Below are positions 45,757 to 54,554 of a DNA stretch of 64,000 bases, one piece after another. Numbering within the stretch: position 1 is the first letter of the stretch; each line of letters begins with the position of its first letter. Both the position numbers and the translations under genes were made by a program. The notes beneath the pieces are model-generated. The model was not told where the DNA came from, did no database searches, and saw only the letters and a list, made by a program, of their open reading frames with translations. Source of the stretch: Streptomyces carminius (GTDB lineage: Bacteria > Actinomycetota > Actinomycetes > Streptomycetales > Streptomycetaceae); contig NZ_PGGW01000022.1 in the NCBI RefSeq assembly GCF_002794255.1, positions 1-64,000 on the forward strand. Direction: 5' to 3'.

Positions 45757-46236
45757 ATGCGCAGGACCGTCATCACCACGCCCGTCCTGGCCGCGGCGGC
45801 CGTACTGCTGCTGGCGGGCTGCGGCGGCGGGGACGGCGATGGCGGGGGCGCCGAGAAGGACACGCCGTCGGCCGGGCGGAGCGAGCAGCCGGAGAAGGAC
45901 GGGGGCGACGGCGGCGAGAAGGACGGCGCCAAGGGCGACGAGGTGACACGCGAGGTCACCCTGGAGGTCGAGGGCACCGGGAAGACCCAGATCGCCTATG
46001 TCGCGGGCAGCAACGCCACCGAGCAGGTCACCCTGCCGTGGAGCAAGACGGTCGAGCTCTCCCTGACGCCCGCGGAGCAGAAGGTCGGCGTCCTGGTGTC
46101 CGTCCTGCCCGGCACGGTGCAGGACTTGGACGGGCAGCTCAAGCCCGCGCCGTGCGCCATCGAGGTGGACGGCGAGCAGGTCGACGACAACAACGACGGG
46201 CGGGACGTCACCGGCTGCACACACCTGCTGAAGTGA
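45757..46236 (+). CDS. Small lipoprotein, MmpS-like fold
   Basis: 159 residues. Lipobox LAGC (Cys22), then a Gly/Asp/Glu/Lys-rich linker and a small beta-rich domain: VTLEVEGTGKTQIAYVAG, EQVTLPWSKTVEL and LLVSVLPG-like strands, resembling MmpS transport-accessory proteins. Two C-terminal cysteines (PCAIEVDG, TGCTHLL) could pair. No MmpL partner is nearby. Function unknown. Confidence 0.72.
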   Translation: MRRTVITTPVLAAAAVLLLAGCGGGDGDGGGAEKDTPSAGRSEQPEKDGGDGGEKDGAKGDEVTREVTLEVEGTGKTQIAYVAGSNATEQVTLPWSKTVELSLTPAEQKVGVLVSVLPGTVQDLDGQLKPAPCAIEVDGEQVDDNNDGRDVTGCTHLLK

Positions 46237-46427
46237 TGCCGCCGGGGCGCTCCGGGCGCGCGCCCCGGCGACGGACGCACCTTCCCCGGACGGACGAGGC
46301 ACCGGCAGCCGTACGGCGCGGAAGCTGACCATGGCGGGAACACGCTGTTGCTCTCCGTGCTCACTCGCTGCCATTCTGTCGACGGGAACCGTTCCCATCC
46401 GGGGAGCGGGCCGGGAGGAGGCAGGGC

Positions 46428-46697
46428 ATGACTCGTCCGTGGGAAGCCGATCCCGCCGCGTCGTTCGCCCGGCGGCTGGGCAGATCGGCCGAGGACGGCA
46501 AGAAGTCCAAGGGGGACACGGGCTGCCCGGACATCTGGGAGCTCGACAACGGCGATGTCGCCGTGATCGGCCGCGACCTGACCGAGGTCTACGCCTCCCG
46601 CCTCCCGGCGGGTGTCAGCGTGGCCGCCGACGAGCGGCTGGTGGTCATCCCCGGCGTCATGCTCCGGGTGGCGAAGCCGGACATCGCCGATGCGTGA
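46428..46697 (+). CDS. Small conserved protein next to DUF6879
   Basis: 89 residues, no membrane segment. WELDNGDVAVIGRDLTEVY and VAADERLVVIPGVML form a compact beta-like core. I know genes of this type only as unnamed partners that precede DUF6879 genes in Streptomyces. Its last eight bases overlap the DUF6879 gene. Function unknown. Confidence 0.7.
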   Translation: MTRPWEADPAASFARRLGRSAEDGKKSKGDTGCPDIWELDNGDVAVIGRDLTEVYASRLPAGVSVAADERLVVIPGVMLRVAKPDIADA

Positions 46698-47316
46698 CCG
46701 CCTCCCGCCGCGCCTGGACCGCTCCGCCGGAGAGTATCTGGACCTGGCCGCGTACCAGAGCGACTTCGCCGCCCACCGGAGGGCGGCGCACGGCCGGGAC
46801 TCCTGGAAGTTCGAGCGCCGCCAGTACTTCGAGGAGGACGACGCCAGCCGGGACGCCCTGCGCCGCGGCGACTGGCCCGAGGCGCTGCGCCTGCTGGAGG
46901 ACGACCGGCCGGAGCTGCGGGAGACCGCCGCGGAGGACGGGCGGATCGGGCACACCTTCCACCGGGTGCGCGTGGTCGAGGAGCCGCTGACGCCGTACGT
47001 GCAGTGGGAGCTCCACTCGCTGCGCATGCAGGCCGAGTACGGCAAGAGGATCCGGGTCGTCGACGCCGTCGTGCTGCGGGAGGCCGAGAGCGGTGGCCCG
47101 CTGCCCGAGGTGGTCGTGCTGGGCGGCCGGGTCCTGTACGAGGTCGTCTACAGCGGGTCCGGCGCGCTCGAGGGCGCCGTCCGCTTCACCGATCCCGCGC
47201 TGATCGGGGGATGGGCGCGGTTCGTCCAGGAGGCGTACGCGTCCGGTGAGGACGTGGCCTCCTACTTCGACCGGCGGGTGGCGGGGTTGCCGCCGCCGCA
47301 GCTCACCGGGAGCTGA
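46690..47316 (+). CDS. DUF6879 family protein
   Basis: 208 residues. DSWKFERRQYFEEDD, PYVQWELHSLRMQAEYG and ALEGAVRFTD are family-like. The family is abundant in Streptomyces accessory regions, usually beside HTH or NB-ARC regulators; function not established. ATG 46690 overlaps the preceding gene by eight bases. The downstream NB-ARC frame continues in the same reading frame after this gene's stop. Confidence 0.78.
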   Translation: MRDRLPPRLDRSAGEYLDLAAYQSDFAAHRRAAHGRDSWKFERRQYFEEDDASRDALRRGDWPEALRLLEDDRPELRETAAEDGRIGHTFHRVRVVEEPLTPYVQWELHSLRMQAEYGKRIRVVDAVVLREAESGGPLPEVVVLGGRVLYEVVYSGSGALEGAVRFTDPALIGGWARFVQEAYASGEDVASYFDRRVAGLPPPQLTGS

Positions 47317-47391
47317 CCGATCGGCGGCCACGACGAGCGGCGGGAGAACCCCGGCGGCACCCACTCGGAGCTGTCGGGGTCCTCGCGCGAC

Positions 47392-49728
47392 GTGGTGCAG
47401 GCCGGCAGCGTGTCCGGCGGCGTCCACTTCCACGGCCCCGGTGCGCCGGACCCGCACCGGAGCCCGCCGCCACGCCAACTGCCCGGTTCGCCGCGGAAGT
47501 TCGTCAACCGCGCGGACGAGCTGGAGCGGCTGGACGCGCTGCTCGTCCCGGACGGCGGCGACGGCGGCGACGGCGCCGCGGGGGTGTCGGTGTGCGTGGT
47601 CGCCGGGACGCCCGGCGCGGGCAAGACCTCGCTGGCCCTGCGCTGGGCCCACCGGGTGAAGGACCGCTTCCCCGACGGGCAGCTCTACGTCAACCTGCGC
47701 GGCTACGACCCGCGCGAACCGGTCACCGCGCACCAGGCCCTGCACCACTTCCTGACCGGGCTCGGCGTGCCCGCCGGCGCGGTGCCCGCGGACGCGGAGG
47801 CGGCCGCGGCCCTGTACCGCTCGCTGCTGGCCGACCGCGGTGTCCTGGTCGTCCTGGACAACGCCGCCACCGTCGAGCAGGTCAGACCGCTGCTGCCGGG
47901 CAACCCGCGGTGCCTGGTCCTCGTCACCAGCCGGGGACGGCTGTCGGGGCTGGCCGTGCGCGACGGCGCGGAACGGATCACCCTGGGCACCCTGCCGGAG
48001 GACGAGGCGGTCGCGCTGCTGCGCGCCATCACGGCGGGCTACCGGGCCGGGGACGACCCGGAGAGGCTGACCGAACTGGCCAGGCTGTGCGCGCGGCTGC
48101 CGCTGGCGCTGCGGATCGCCGCCGAACGCGCGGCCGGCAGCCCGTACACGGGCCTGGACGACCTGATCGCGGACCTGCGCGACGAGTCGGCGCTGTGGGA
48201 CGTCCTGAGCACCGGCGACGACGCCGAGGCGGACGCGGTGCGGACGGTGTTCGCCTGGTCCTACCGCGCGCTGCCCGAGGCGGCCGCCCGGGTCTTCCGC
48301 CTGCTGGGCCTGCACCCGGGGCCGGAGGTCGGGCTGGGCGCGGCGGCGGCGCTGGCCGGGGTCACGGCGCGGCGGGCCCGGCAGGTGCTGGACACCCTGG
48401 TGGGGGCGCACCTGCTGGAGCAGACCGCCCCGGACCGCTACGAGTTCCACGACCTGCTGCGGGCCTACGCCACCGACCAGGCCCGCTCGGAGGAGCCCCC
48501 GGAGGGCCGGTCGGCCGCGCTGCGCCGCCTGCTGGACTGGTACCTGCACACCGCCCGCGCGGCCGGGGAGCGGATCGCCTCGCTGCGGGCCCCGGCCGGG
48601 ACGGGGCGACCGGACGAGGGCGTCGTACCGATGTCGTTCTCCGACTACGACCAGGCGGTCGACTGGGCCGAGCGGGAGCACGCCAACCTCCTGGCCGCGG
48701 TGCGCGCCGCCGAGCGGTCCGGTCTCGACCGGCACGCCCGCCTGCTCACCGAGGTCCTCTTCGCCGCACAGGCCCCGTCCGCCCCCGCCGCCGACTGGAT
48801 CACCGTCGCCGACGCCGGTCTCGCCGCCGCCCGCCGCCTCGGCGACCGGCCGGGCGAGGCCACGCTGCTGCACTGCCTCGGCTTCGCCCACCGCCAGCTC
48901 AACCACCTCACCGAGGCGGCCCGCTGCCACGAGCGCTCCCTGGCCGTCCGGCGCGAACTGGGGGACGAGCCGGGCGAGGCGGAGGCCCTCAACGCCCTCG
49001 GCCTGGTCTGCCTGCGCGGCAGACGGCTCGACCGGGCCGAGGAGCGGTTCGACCGGGCGATCGGGATCTTCCGCCGGCTGGGCGCCGTGCGGCGGGAACT
49101 GGTGGCCCTCGCCAACCGGGCCGAGACGCGCCACGCGGCGGGCCGCCCCGACCGGGCCGCCGCCGACCTGGACGGGGTCCTGCCCGCGCACCGCGCCGCC
49201 GGGGAGAAGGCGCTGCTGGGCAACGCGCTGCGCGTCCGCAGCCTGATCCGGCTCGAGAGCGGCAGCCCGCGGCAGGCGCTGGACGATGCCGCCGAAGCCG
49301 TCGAACTGGCCCTGGAACTGCGGGACCACACCCTGGAGGGCTACTGGCTGATCGCCCTCGGAGACGCCCAGCGCGCCCTCGGCCGGTACGGGGACGCCCT
49401 GGCCTCGTACCACCGCTCCGCGCTCCTCCACCGGCGGCTGGGGGACCGCAGCCGGGAGGCGCTGGCGTGGCAGGGCGCGGGCGAGACCTATCTGCTGATG
49501 CGCCGCCCGGCGGAGGCGGCCGACTTCCACCGCAGGGCCGCCGCCGTACACGCGGAGCTGGGCGACGACTGGCACCACGCCCTCGCGCTCGACGCCCGGG
49601 CGAGGGCACTGGCGGACGAGGACCCCGCGCTTGCCCGCGCCCTGCGGCAGCGGGCCGTGCGCCTCCTCGCCCCGTACGGCGACGACCGCGCGGCCCGGGT
49701 GCGGCGGCGGCTGGGCGGGGACGGCTGA
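47392..49728 (+). CDS. NB-ARC / tetratricopeptide repeat protein (STAND ATPase)
   Basis: 778 residues from GTG. Order: a VVQAGSVSGGVHFHG element typical of this Streptomyces family, a P-loop (GTPGAGKTS, residues ~72-80), Walker B LVVLDNA, sensor VLVTSR, an ARC-like segment with LPLAL, a winged-helix region, and from residue ~430 a set of TPR repeats to the end. STAND proteins act as signal-gated switches; some guard against phage. The first in-frame canonical start is GTG 47392 without SD, but coding similarity reaches further up: from 47320 the frame reads GGHDERREN and has GGGAG at 47308-47312 before an ATC. The real start may be this ATC. Confidence 0.82.
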   Translation: MVQAGSVSGGVHFHGPGAPDPHRSPPPRQLPGSPRKFVNRADELERLDALLVPDGGDGGDGAAGVSVCVVAGTPGAGKTSLALRWAHRVKDRFPDGQLYVNLRGYDPREPVTAHQALHHFLTGLGVPAGAVPADAEAAAALYRSLLADRGVLVVLDNAATVEQVRPLLPGNPRCLVLVTSRGRLSGLAVRDGAERITLGTLPEDEAVALLRAITAGYRAGDDPERLTELARLCARLPLALRIAAERAAGSPYTGLDDLIADLRDESALWDVLSTGDDAEADAVRTVFAWSYRALPEAAARVFRLLGLHPGPEVGLGAAAALAGVTARRARQVLDTLVGAHLLEQTAPDRYEFHDLLRAYATDQARSEEPPEGRSAALRRLLDWYLHTARAAGERIASLRAPAGTGRPDEGVVPMSFSDYDQAVDWAEREHANLLAAVRAAERSGLDRHARLLTEVLFAAQAPSAPAADWITVADAGLAAARRLGDRPGEATLLHCLGFAHRQLNHLTEAARCHERSLAVRRELGDEPGEAEALNALGLVCLRGRRLDRAEERFDRAIGIFRRLGAVRRELVALANRAETRHAAGRPDRAAADLDGVLPAHRAAGEKALLGNALRVRSLIRLESGSPRQALDDAAEAVELALELRDHTLEGYWLIALGDAQRALGRYGDALASYHRSALLHRRLGDRSREALAWQGAGETYLLMRRPAEAADFHRRAAAVHAELGDDWHHALALDARARALADEDPALARALRQRAVRLLAPYGDDRAARVRRRLGGDG

Positions 49729-49762
49729 GGCCCCGGGCGGACCGGGCGCGAGCGGGGGACGG

Positions 49763-50524
49763 TCAGCCGGCGGGCTTCTCCCACACCGAGACGTGCTTGT
49801 CGCTCTCGCCGGTGAACGGCTCCCGCGTCCAGTCCGCCCACCGCTCGCGCAGCCGCATCCCGGCCAGCCGCGCCATCAGGTCCAGCTCCGCCGGCCACAC
49901 GTACCGGAAGGGGATCGACCGGAACGAGCCGCGCCCGTCGACCACCTCGACGTAGTTCGAGCTCATCGCCTGGGTGGCGGGGTCGTAGAGGTCGTACGCC
50001 CATCCGGTGGGGCTGGTCCGGAACGGCACGGCGCTCTGCCCCGGCGGGAGCCTGCGCAGGTCGGGGACGCCGACCTCGACGACGAAGCAGCCGCCGGGCT
50101 CCAGGTGCGCGGCGGCGTTGCGGAAGCAGTCCACCTGCGCGTCCTGCGTCGTCAGGTTGCCGATGGTGTTGAAGACCAGATACGCGAGGGAGAACGCCCC
50201 CGCCACCCGCGTCGTGGCGAAGTCGCCGACGGTCACGCCGATCGTGTCGCCGCCCGGTTTGGCGCGCAGCCGGGCGACCATCGCCCGGGACAGGTCGATG
50301 CCGTGGACCGGCACCCCGCGCCGCGCCAGCGGCAGCGCGACGCGGCCCGTCCCGACGCCCAGCTCCAGGGCCCGGCCGCTCCCGCCGCGGTCGGCCAGTT
50401 CCGCCAGGAAACCGACCATCGGTTCCAGGGCCTGCGGTGTGGACATCTCCGCCGTCGACTCGTCGTACGCCGCCGCGACGCTCTCCCCGAAGTAGCCGTC
50501 CTCGCCGTTCTCGTCGTCGGTCAT
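49763..50524 (-). CDS. Class I SAM-dependent methyltransferase
   Basis: 253 residues. SAM-binding motif I is RALELGVGTGRVALPLA (residues ~47-63), then VHGIDLSRAM, GDFATT and EPGGCFVVEV. The substrate is unknown. The start ATG 50522-50524 lacks an SD; TACCGT at -12 to -7 suggests a leaderless transcript, in agreement with this start. Convergent with the NB-ARC gene. Confidence 0.85.
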   Translation of the reverse strand: MTDDENGEDGYFGESVAAAYDESTAEMSTPQALEPMVGFLAELADRGGSGRALELGVGTGRVALPLARRGVPVHGIDLSRAMVARLRAKPGGDTIGVTVGDFATTRVAGAFSLAYLVFNTIGNLTTQDAQVDCFRNAAAHLEPGGCFVVEVGVPDLRRLPPGQSAVPFRTSPTGWAYDLYDPATQAMSSNYVEVVDGRGSFRSIPFRYVWPAELDLMARLAGMRLRERWADWTREPFTGESDKHVSVWEKPAG

Positions 50525-50717
50525 GCCGCGACGGTACTGCGGGGCGCCCGCGCGACGCTCCCGGTTTTCCGCCGCGGCACGCGGGAAGGCGGCAGCCGGT
50601 TGCACCGCCGCGCCCTTCCTCACACTCCCCTCACCGGCCTCTCATCTCGTGCTCACCACACCCCTCTAGCGTCCGGGCAGGCCCGGGCCCGGGAGCCGAG
50701 GAGTGGAGGGGACGGAC

Positions 50718-51899
50718 ATGGCCGAGGAGCGGTTCACCGTCGCGCCGGGGACGCGGCTGCTGCACATCGGGCCGTACAAGACGGGCACGACCGCGCTCCA
50801 GGGCGCCTTCCACCGGGCCCGCGAGGCGCTGGCCGCGCACGGCGTCGTCTACGCGGGACGGGACCGCCAGGCCAAGCGGCCGGCCGTCGCGCTGACCTCC
50901 CCCACCGGGCCGCGCGAGCCCTGGCAGGAGCTGTGCCGGGAGGCCGCCGCGGCCGGTGACAGCCGGGTGGTGGTCAGCAGCGAGTTCTTCTGCGACGCCG
51001 ACGCCGCCGCGGCCCGGGAGGCGGTGCGCGGACTCGGCGCGGGCCCCGCTGGGAGGGACCGGGACGTGCACGTCGTGGTGACCCTGCGGCCCCTGCTGAA
51101 GATCCTCCCCTCGCACTGGCAGCAGTACGTCAAGCACGGCCTGTGCGACTCCTACGAGCAGTGGCTGGACGGAGTGCTGCGCCGCCCCGAGCGGTGCGCC
51201 ACACCCGAGTTCTGGCACCGGCACCGCCACGACGCCCTGCTGGTGCGGTGGATGGACGCCGCCGGGCCGGACGACGTCACCGTCGTCGTCACGGACGAGA
51301 CCGCGCCGCGGCGGATCTTCCGCACCTTCGAGGGGATGCTCGGCCTGCCCGACGGGCTGCTCGTGCCGGAGGAGGACGGCGTCAACCGTTCCCTGACGGC
51401 GGCCCAGACCGAGCTGCTGCTGCGGCTCAACCGCAGGCTCGCCGAGGAACCGGTGCTCGACGCGCCGCGCCAGAAGGTGGTGCGCGAGGGGATCGTCCCG
51501 CGGCTCCAGGCCTACCGGCCGTCCCGTGACGAGCCGCGCATCGCCACCCCGGCCTGGGCCCGGGAGGCGGCGGCGGAGGTGGCCGGGGAGATGGCCGAGG
51601 CCATCGCCAAGCTCGGGGTCCGGGTCCTGGGCGACCTGTCGGCCCTGACCCCGCCGCCGGGCGGACCCGCCGACCCCGTCGGCTCCGTGCCGCCGAAGGC
51701 GGCACCCGTCGACGCGGCGGTGGAGGCCGTCCTGGGCGGCCTCGCCGCGGGCGCGGCCTTCGCCCGGTACGGGCAGCCGGAGCCGGACGCCGTCGACGAC
51801 TTCCCGGTCCGCAGGGTCCCCGCCCGGGACCTGCTGCGCGTCGTCCACCGCCGCGGGGTGCGCCGGCTGCGCCGCGGGCTGGCCGGGGGACACGGCTGA
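50718..51899 (+). CDS. Sulfotransferase-like protein
   Basis: 393 residues. Near the N-terminus IGPYKTGTTALQ (residues 17-28) matches the 5'-phosphosulfate loop of PAPS-dependent sulfotransferases; VVVSSEFF and VTLRPLLKILPSHWQQY fit the later PAPS and structural elements seen in bacterial members. The C-terminal ~80 residues are Pro/Ala/Arg-rich and without a recognisable domain. ATG 50718 has GGAGGGG upstream. Acceptor unknown; no biosynthetic cluster is adjacent. Confidence 0.7.
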   Translation: MAEERFTVAPGTRLLHIGPYKTGTTALQGAFHRAREALAAHGVVYAGRDRQAKRPAVALTSPTGPREPWQELCREAAAAGDSRVVVSSEFFCDADAAAAREAVRGLGAGPAGRDRDVHVVVTLRPLLKILPSHWQQYVKHGLCDSYEQWLDGVLRRPERCATPEFWHRHRHDALLVRWMDAAGPDDVTVVVTDETAPRRIFRTFEGMLGLPDGLLVPEEDGVNRSLTAAQTELLLRLNRRLAEEPVLDAPRQKVVREGIVPRLQAYRPSRDEPRIATPAWAREAAAEVAGEMAEAIAKLGVRVLGDLSALTPPPGGPADPVGSVPPKAAPVDAAVEAVLGGLAAGAAFARYGQPEPDAVDDFPVRRVPARDLLRVVHRRGVRRLRRGLAGGHG

Positions 51900-52062
51900 G
51901 CCGCGCGCACGCGGCCGGCACCGGGGCGGGACGCCGACTTCACCATCCGCCACGTGTACGACTGACGCCGTGCCGGGCTCCGTGAGCAGAGCCGCTCGCC
52001 GCGTGCGAGCCGTGCCGTACCGACCCGGTCGCCGTAGGCGCCGCGAGGGCCGCCCTACACGG

Positions 52063-52617
52063 TCAGAGCGCTCGTAGGGCCGCCACCGAGGCGACCATGC
52101 CATCCCGTTCCAGTGGGGCGAGCACGTCCTGCACTGTCCCCGGCGGTTTCTTCCAACTGTCCGCGATCTGGCACACCAGCGCATACACGGTGGCCGGATC
52201 CAATCCGATCTGGTCCTCGATGAACGCGTCGGGGTGCTTGGCTTCCACGTCCCACGGCGACAGGCCGTCGTCCGGGAAGTCCTTGAGGTTGAACGTGACA
52301 ATGATCTGGGCCTTCGCCCGGATGGCCGCCGCGAGGACGTGGCGGTCGTCCGGGTCGGGAAGTTCGAGGGCTGCGATGAGTGGCTCGTACCCCTTGACCA
52401 TGCAGTCGCGCACGGCCCGCGTCATGACTGTTCTGGTCCGGTCGAGCCGGGCTGGGTCGAGGTCGGGCCGTTTGGCTTTCAGGTTGCTGAACGTCTCGTC
52501 AAGGATGCGATCGGTCCACTTGGCCTGTACGAGCCCCTCCTGCGCTATGCGTATGAGCAGGTCGCGCAGAGTGCTGAGGTAGAGCACGTTGGCGTCGTAC
52601 AGGGCAACGAAGGCCAT
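52063..52617 (-). CDS. PIN-domain toxin (second TA module)
   Basis: 184 residues. ALYDANVLYLSTLRDLL gives the first acidic residue (Asp8), PDPDDRHVLAAAI the middle pair and FNLKDFP the last. This is a longer PIN type than VapC; it begins three bases after the stop of its partner, which is an excisionase-type DNA-binding protein, as in several predicted PIN/Xis modules. Toxicity is inferred. Confidence 0.8.
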   Translation of the reverse strand: MAFVALYDANVLYLSTLRDLLIRIAQEGLVQAKWTDRILDETFSNLKAKRPDLDPARLDRTRTVMTRAVRDCMVKGYEPLIAALELPDPDDRHVLAAAIRAKAQIIVTFNLKDFPDDGLSPWDVEAKHPDAFIEDQIGLDPATVYALVCQIADSWKKPPGTVQDVLAPLERDGMVASVAALRAL

Positions 52618-52620
52618 GCT

Positions 52621-53079
52621 TCAGATCAGTCCCATCTCCTGGCCCAGTTCGGTCAGCTCTTCCGCCGCCTGGCGACGGCGTTCGTCGTCCCGCCGCTTGT
52701 ACTCCAGCAGCGAGGCCGCCGGGATCCTCCGGTGTTTGCCGACCTTGCGGTATTCGATCTCCCCTGCTTGCAGCAGTCCGATGAGGAAAGGGCGGGAGAC
52801 GTTGAGCAGGTCGGCTGCTTGCTGGGTGGTGAGCTCCGCGTTCTGCGGGACGATGGAGACGCTGCGGCCGGCGGCCAGGTGGGCCAGCATGGTGGCCAGT
52901 AGCTCGACTGCTTCCCGCGGCAGTGTGAGTGGCCCGGCCTCCTCCCCCTCGACTGTGACGGCGATCTTCGGGGTGTCGTGGTGCCTCTCCAGGTAGCCGC
53001 GGATCCGGGTCAGGGCGCGGTCGGCTGTTTCCGTCTCCTCTGGCGGCAGACGGACGGGGCGGATGTCTGTCTTGCTCAT
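52621..53079 (-). CDS. Excisionase-type HTH antitoxin
   Basis: 152 residues. The N-terminal half is unfamiliar (TPKIAVTVEGEEAGPLTLP, likely dimerisation); the C-terminal half has a winged HTH of the excisionase/MerR-like class (LTTQQAADLLNVSRPFLIGL, then YRKVGKHRRIP), followed by a charged helix that may bind the toxin. ATG 53077-53079 has GGGGAG six bases upstream. Confidence 0.8.
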   Translation of the reverse strand: MSKTDIRPVRLPPEETETADRALTRIRGYLERHHDTPKIAVTVEGEEAGPLTLPREAVELLATMLAHLAAGRSVSIVPQNAELTTQQAADLLNVSRPFLIGLLQAGEIEYRKVGKHRRIPAASLLEYKRRDDERRRQAAEELTELGQEMGLI

Positions 53080-53149
53080 GTGTGGCTCCCCTGTGGCGGC
53101 GTGTGGCGGTGAGCTGTGCATCAGTCGGGGCCTTCACCGACGCCCTTTC

Positions 53150-53178
53150 ATTATCCGCAGCATTCGAATTATTCGCAA
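53150..53178 (-). promoter_or_regulatory. Promoter with palindromes upstream of the PIN/excisionase module
   Basis: On the minus strand: TTGCGA, 17-bp spacer, GATAAT. The sequence holds ATTCGAAT (53162-53169) and TTATTCGCAATAA (53169-53181), overlapping the -35 and spacer, as expected for an autoregulated promoter. Unusually AT-rich for this genome. Confidence 0.7.
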
Positions 53179-53203
53179 TAAGTGAATGGAGTGGTCGTGC
53201 TTC

Positions 53204-54097
53204 TCATGCCGCCAGGGGCGAGGGAGGGACGGCCTGTTCCGTGCGGCAGTCGCGGCAGCGGCCGGGGTCGGGGGAGCGGAAGGCGCGGTCGCAGCCGTCG
53301 CAGTTCTGGAGCGGTACGGGGCGGGGGCGTGGTGGCGGGACCTCGGCGGGTGATGCGGCCGGGAGCGGGGGCGGCAGCAGTGCGGTGAGGCGGTGGGCGA
53401 GCAGCGCCGCCGGGTGCCGCAGTGGCTCGGCGGGGAGACCGGCGGTCAGGGTGCGGCGTACGGCGTCGGGCGCGGCGCCGCGCTCCAGCCAGGCGGTGAC
53501 GGCCGGGGCGAGGCGGCGTACGTCCCGCTCGGAGAGCAGCAGCCGGGTGTCGTCGCGCCGCAGCCCGGCCAGGAGCGCGACGGCGGTGCGGTGGCGGACC
53601 GGGTGTTCCGGGGCGTCCGGCTCGGGCAGTGGCGGTGACGGCGGTGACGGCGGGGCCGGGACCGGCGGTACGGCCCGGGGCGCGAGTGGCGGCGGTGCGG
53701 GCTCGGCGGTACGGGGAGGGCGCGGGGGCCGCGCCGTATGCGCCGCGCCCGGATTGCCGTACGACACGGTCCGGGTGACGATCCGTCCGCTCGGCAGCCG
53801 CTCCCGCCTGCGCTCCAGGTAGCCGTGCGCCTCCAGCTCCCGCAGGGCGGCGGCGACGCGGGTCTCGCCCTCGGGGAAGCGGGCGGCCAGCGTCCGGATG
53901 TCCACCCGCGCCCCGGCGGGGAGCGACTGGATGTGGACGGCGAGCCCGATCGCGGTCAGGGACAGTTCGCGGTGCTGGGCGAGGTGGTTGCCGACGACGG
54001 TGAAGCGCTCGGTGTGCCGGGCGGTGACGTGGACGACGCCGCCGCGCGGAACGGCGGACGGGGCGCGCGAGGGCGCGCTAAGCTGCGGGTCAGCCAT
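53204..54097 (-). CDS. HTH / zinc-ribbon regulator
   Basis: 297 residues. A winged helix-turn-helix is at about residues 27-110 (LSLTAIGLAVHIQSLP, TRVAAALRELEAHGYLERRRE), then a Pro-rich linker, a helical region, and a C-terminal zinc ribbon (CDGCDRAF...CRDC). Proteins of this plan occur in Streptomyces accessory regions; target unknown. It lies upstream of the TA promoter but in the same direction and is probably separate. Confidence 0.75.
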   Translation of the reverse strand: MADPQLSAPSRAPSAVPRGGVVHVTARHTERFTVVGNHLAQHRELSLTAIGLAVHIQSLPAGARVDIRTLAARFPEGETRVAAALRELEAHGYLERRRERLPSGRIVTRTVSYGNPGAAHTARPPRPPRTAEPAPPPLAPRAVPPVPAPPSPPSPPLPEPDAPEHPVRHRTAVALLAGLRRDDTRLLLSERDVRRLAPAVTAWLERGAAPDAVRRTLTAGLPAEPLRHPAALLAHRLTALLPPPLPAASPAEVPPPRPRPVPLQNCDGCDRAFRSPDPGRCRDCRTEQAVPPSPLAA

Positions 54098-54554
54098 CGG
54101 GAAGGTCCTGTCTTCCTGGGTGGTCAGGCCCTCGACCGGGATGGCAGTCCCGCCGGGGGCCGTCGCATGTCTGCGGTTGTGGCGACGTTCGGTGGCGCAG
54201 GTGCTGCGCTCCGCGGTGAGCCTATTCCGCCCGACCGCCTCAGAGTCCAGCCCTGCCGACCCCGATCACCCGTGCGGGTGACGGACGGCAGACAGGGTTG
54301 GGTTGGGTGAGGTTCTCCCCCGGGTCCTTGAAAGCTTCTGACGCCGTGCCTCGCCGCGACTTCCCCCACCGGAACGCGTCCCGCCGCGGCCCGGTGCCGC
54401 TGTCCGATCCAGCCTGGACGGCGACAGCTCGGCGTTCGTCTTCGCTCCACATGACGGCCCGCCCGGTGGAGCGGCGCCGCCCAGGCACCCCTCCGCGGCC
54501 TGAGGCGCGTCGGCGCCCTCGGTCCGTGCGTCACCTCGGGCCGAGGGGACCAGC
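54098..54554. other. 457-bp non-coding stretch with nested hairpin
   Basis: No credible gene. A nested inverted repeat (CTGCCG...CACCCG-TG-CGGGTG...CGGCAG) is at 54253-54291. CCCGATCACCCG occurs at 54261-54272 and again at 55040-55051, on the other side of the RsbW-like gene. Nothing else is recognisable. Confidence 0.5.
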
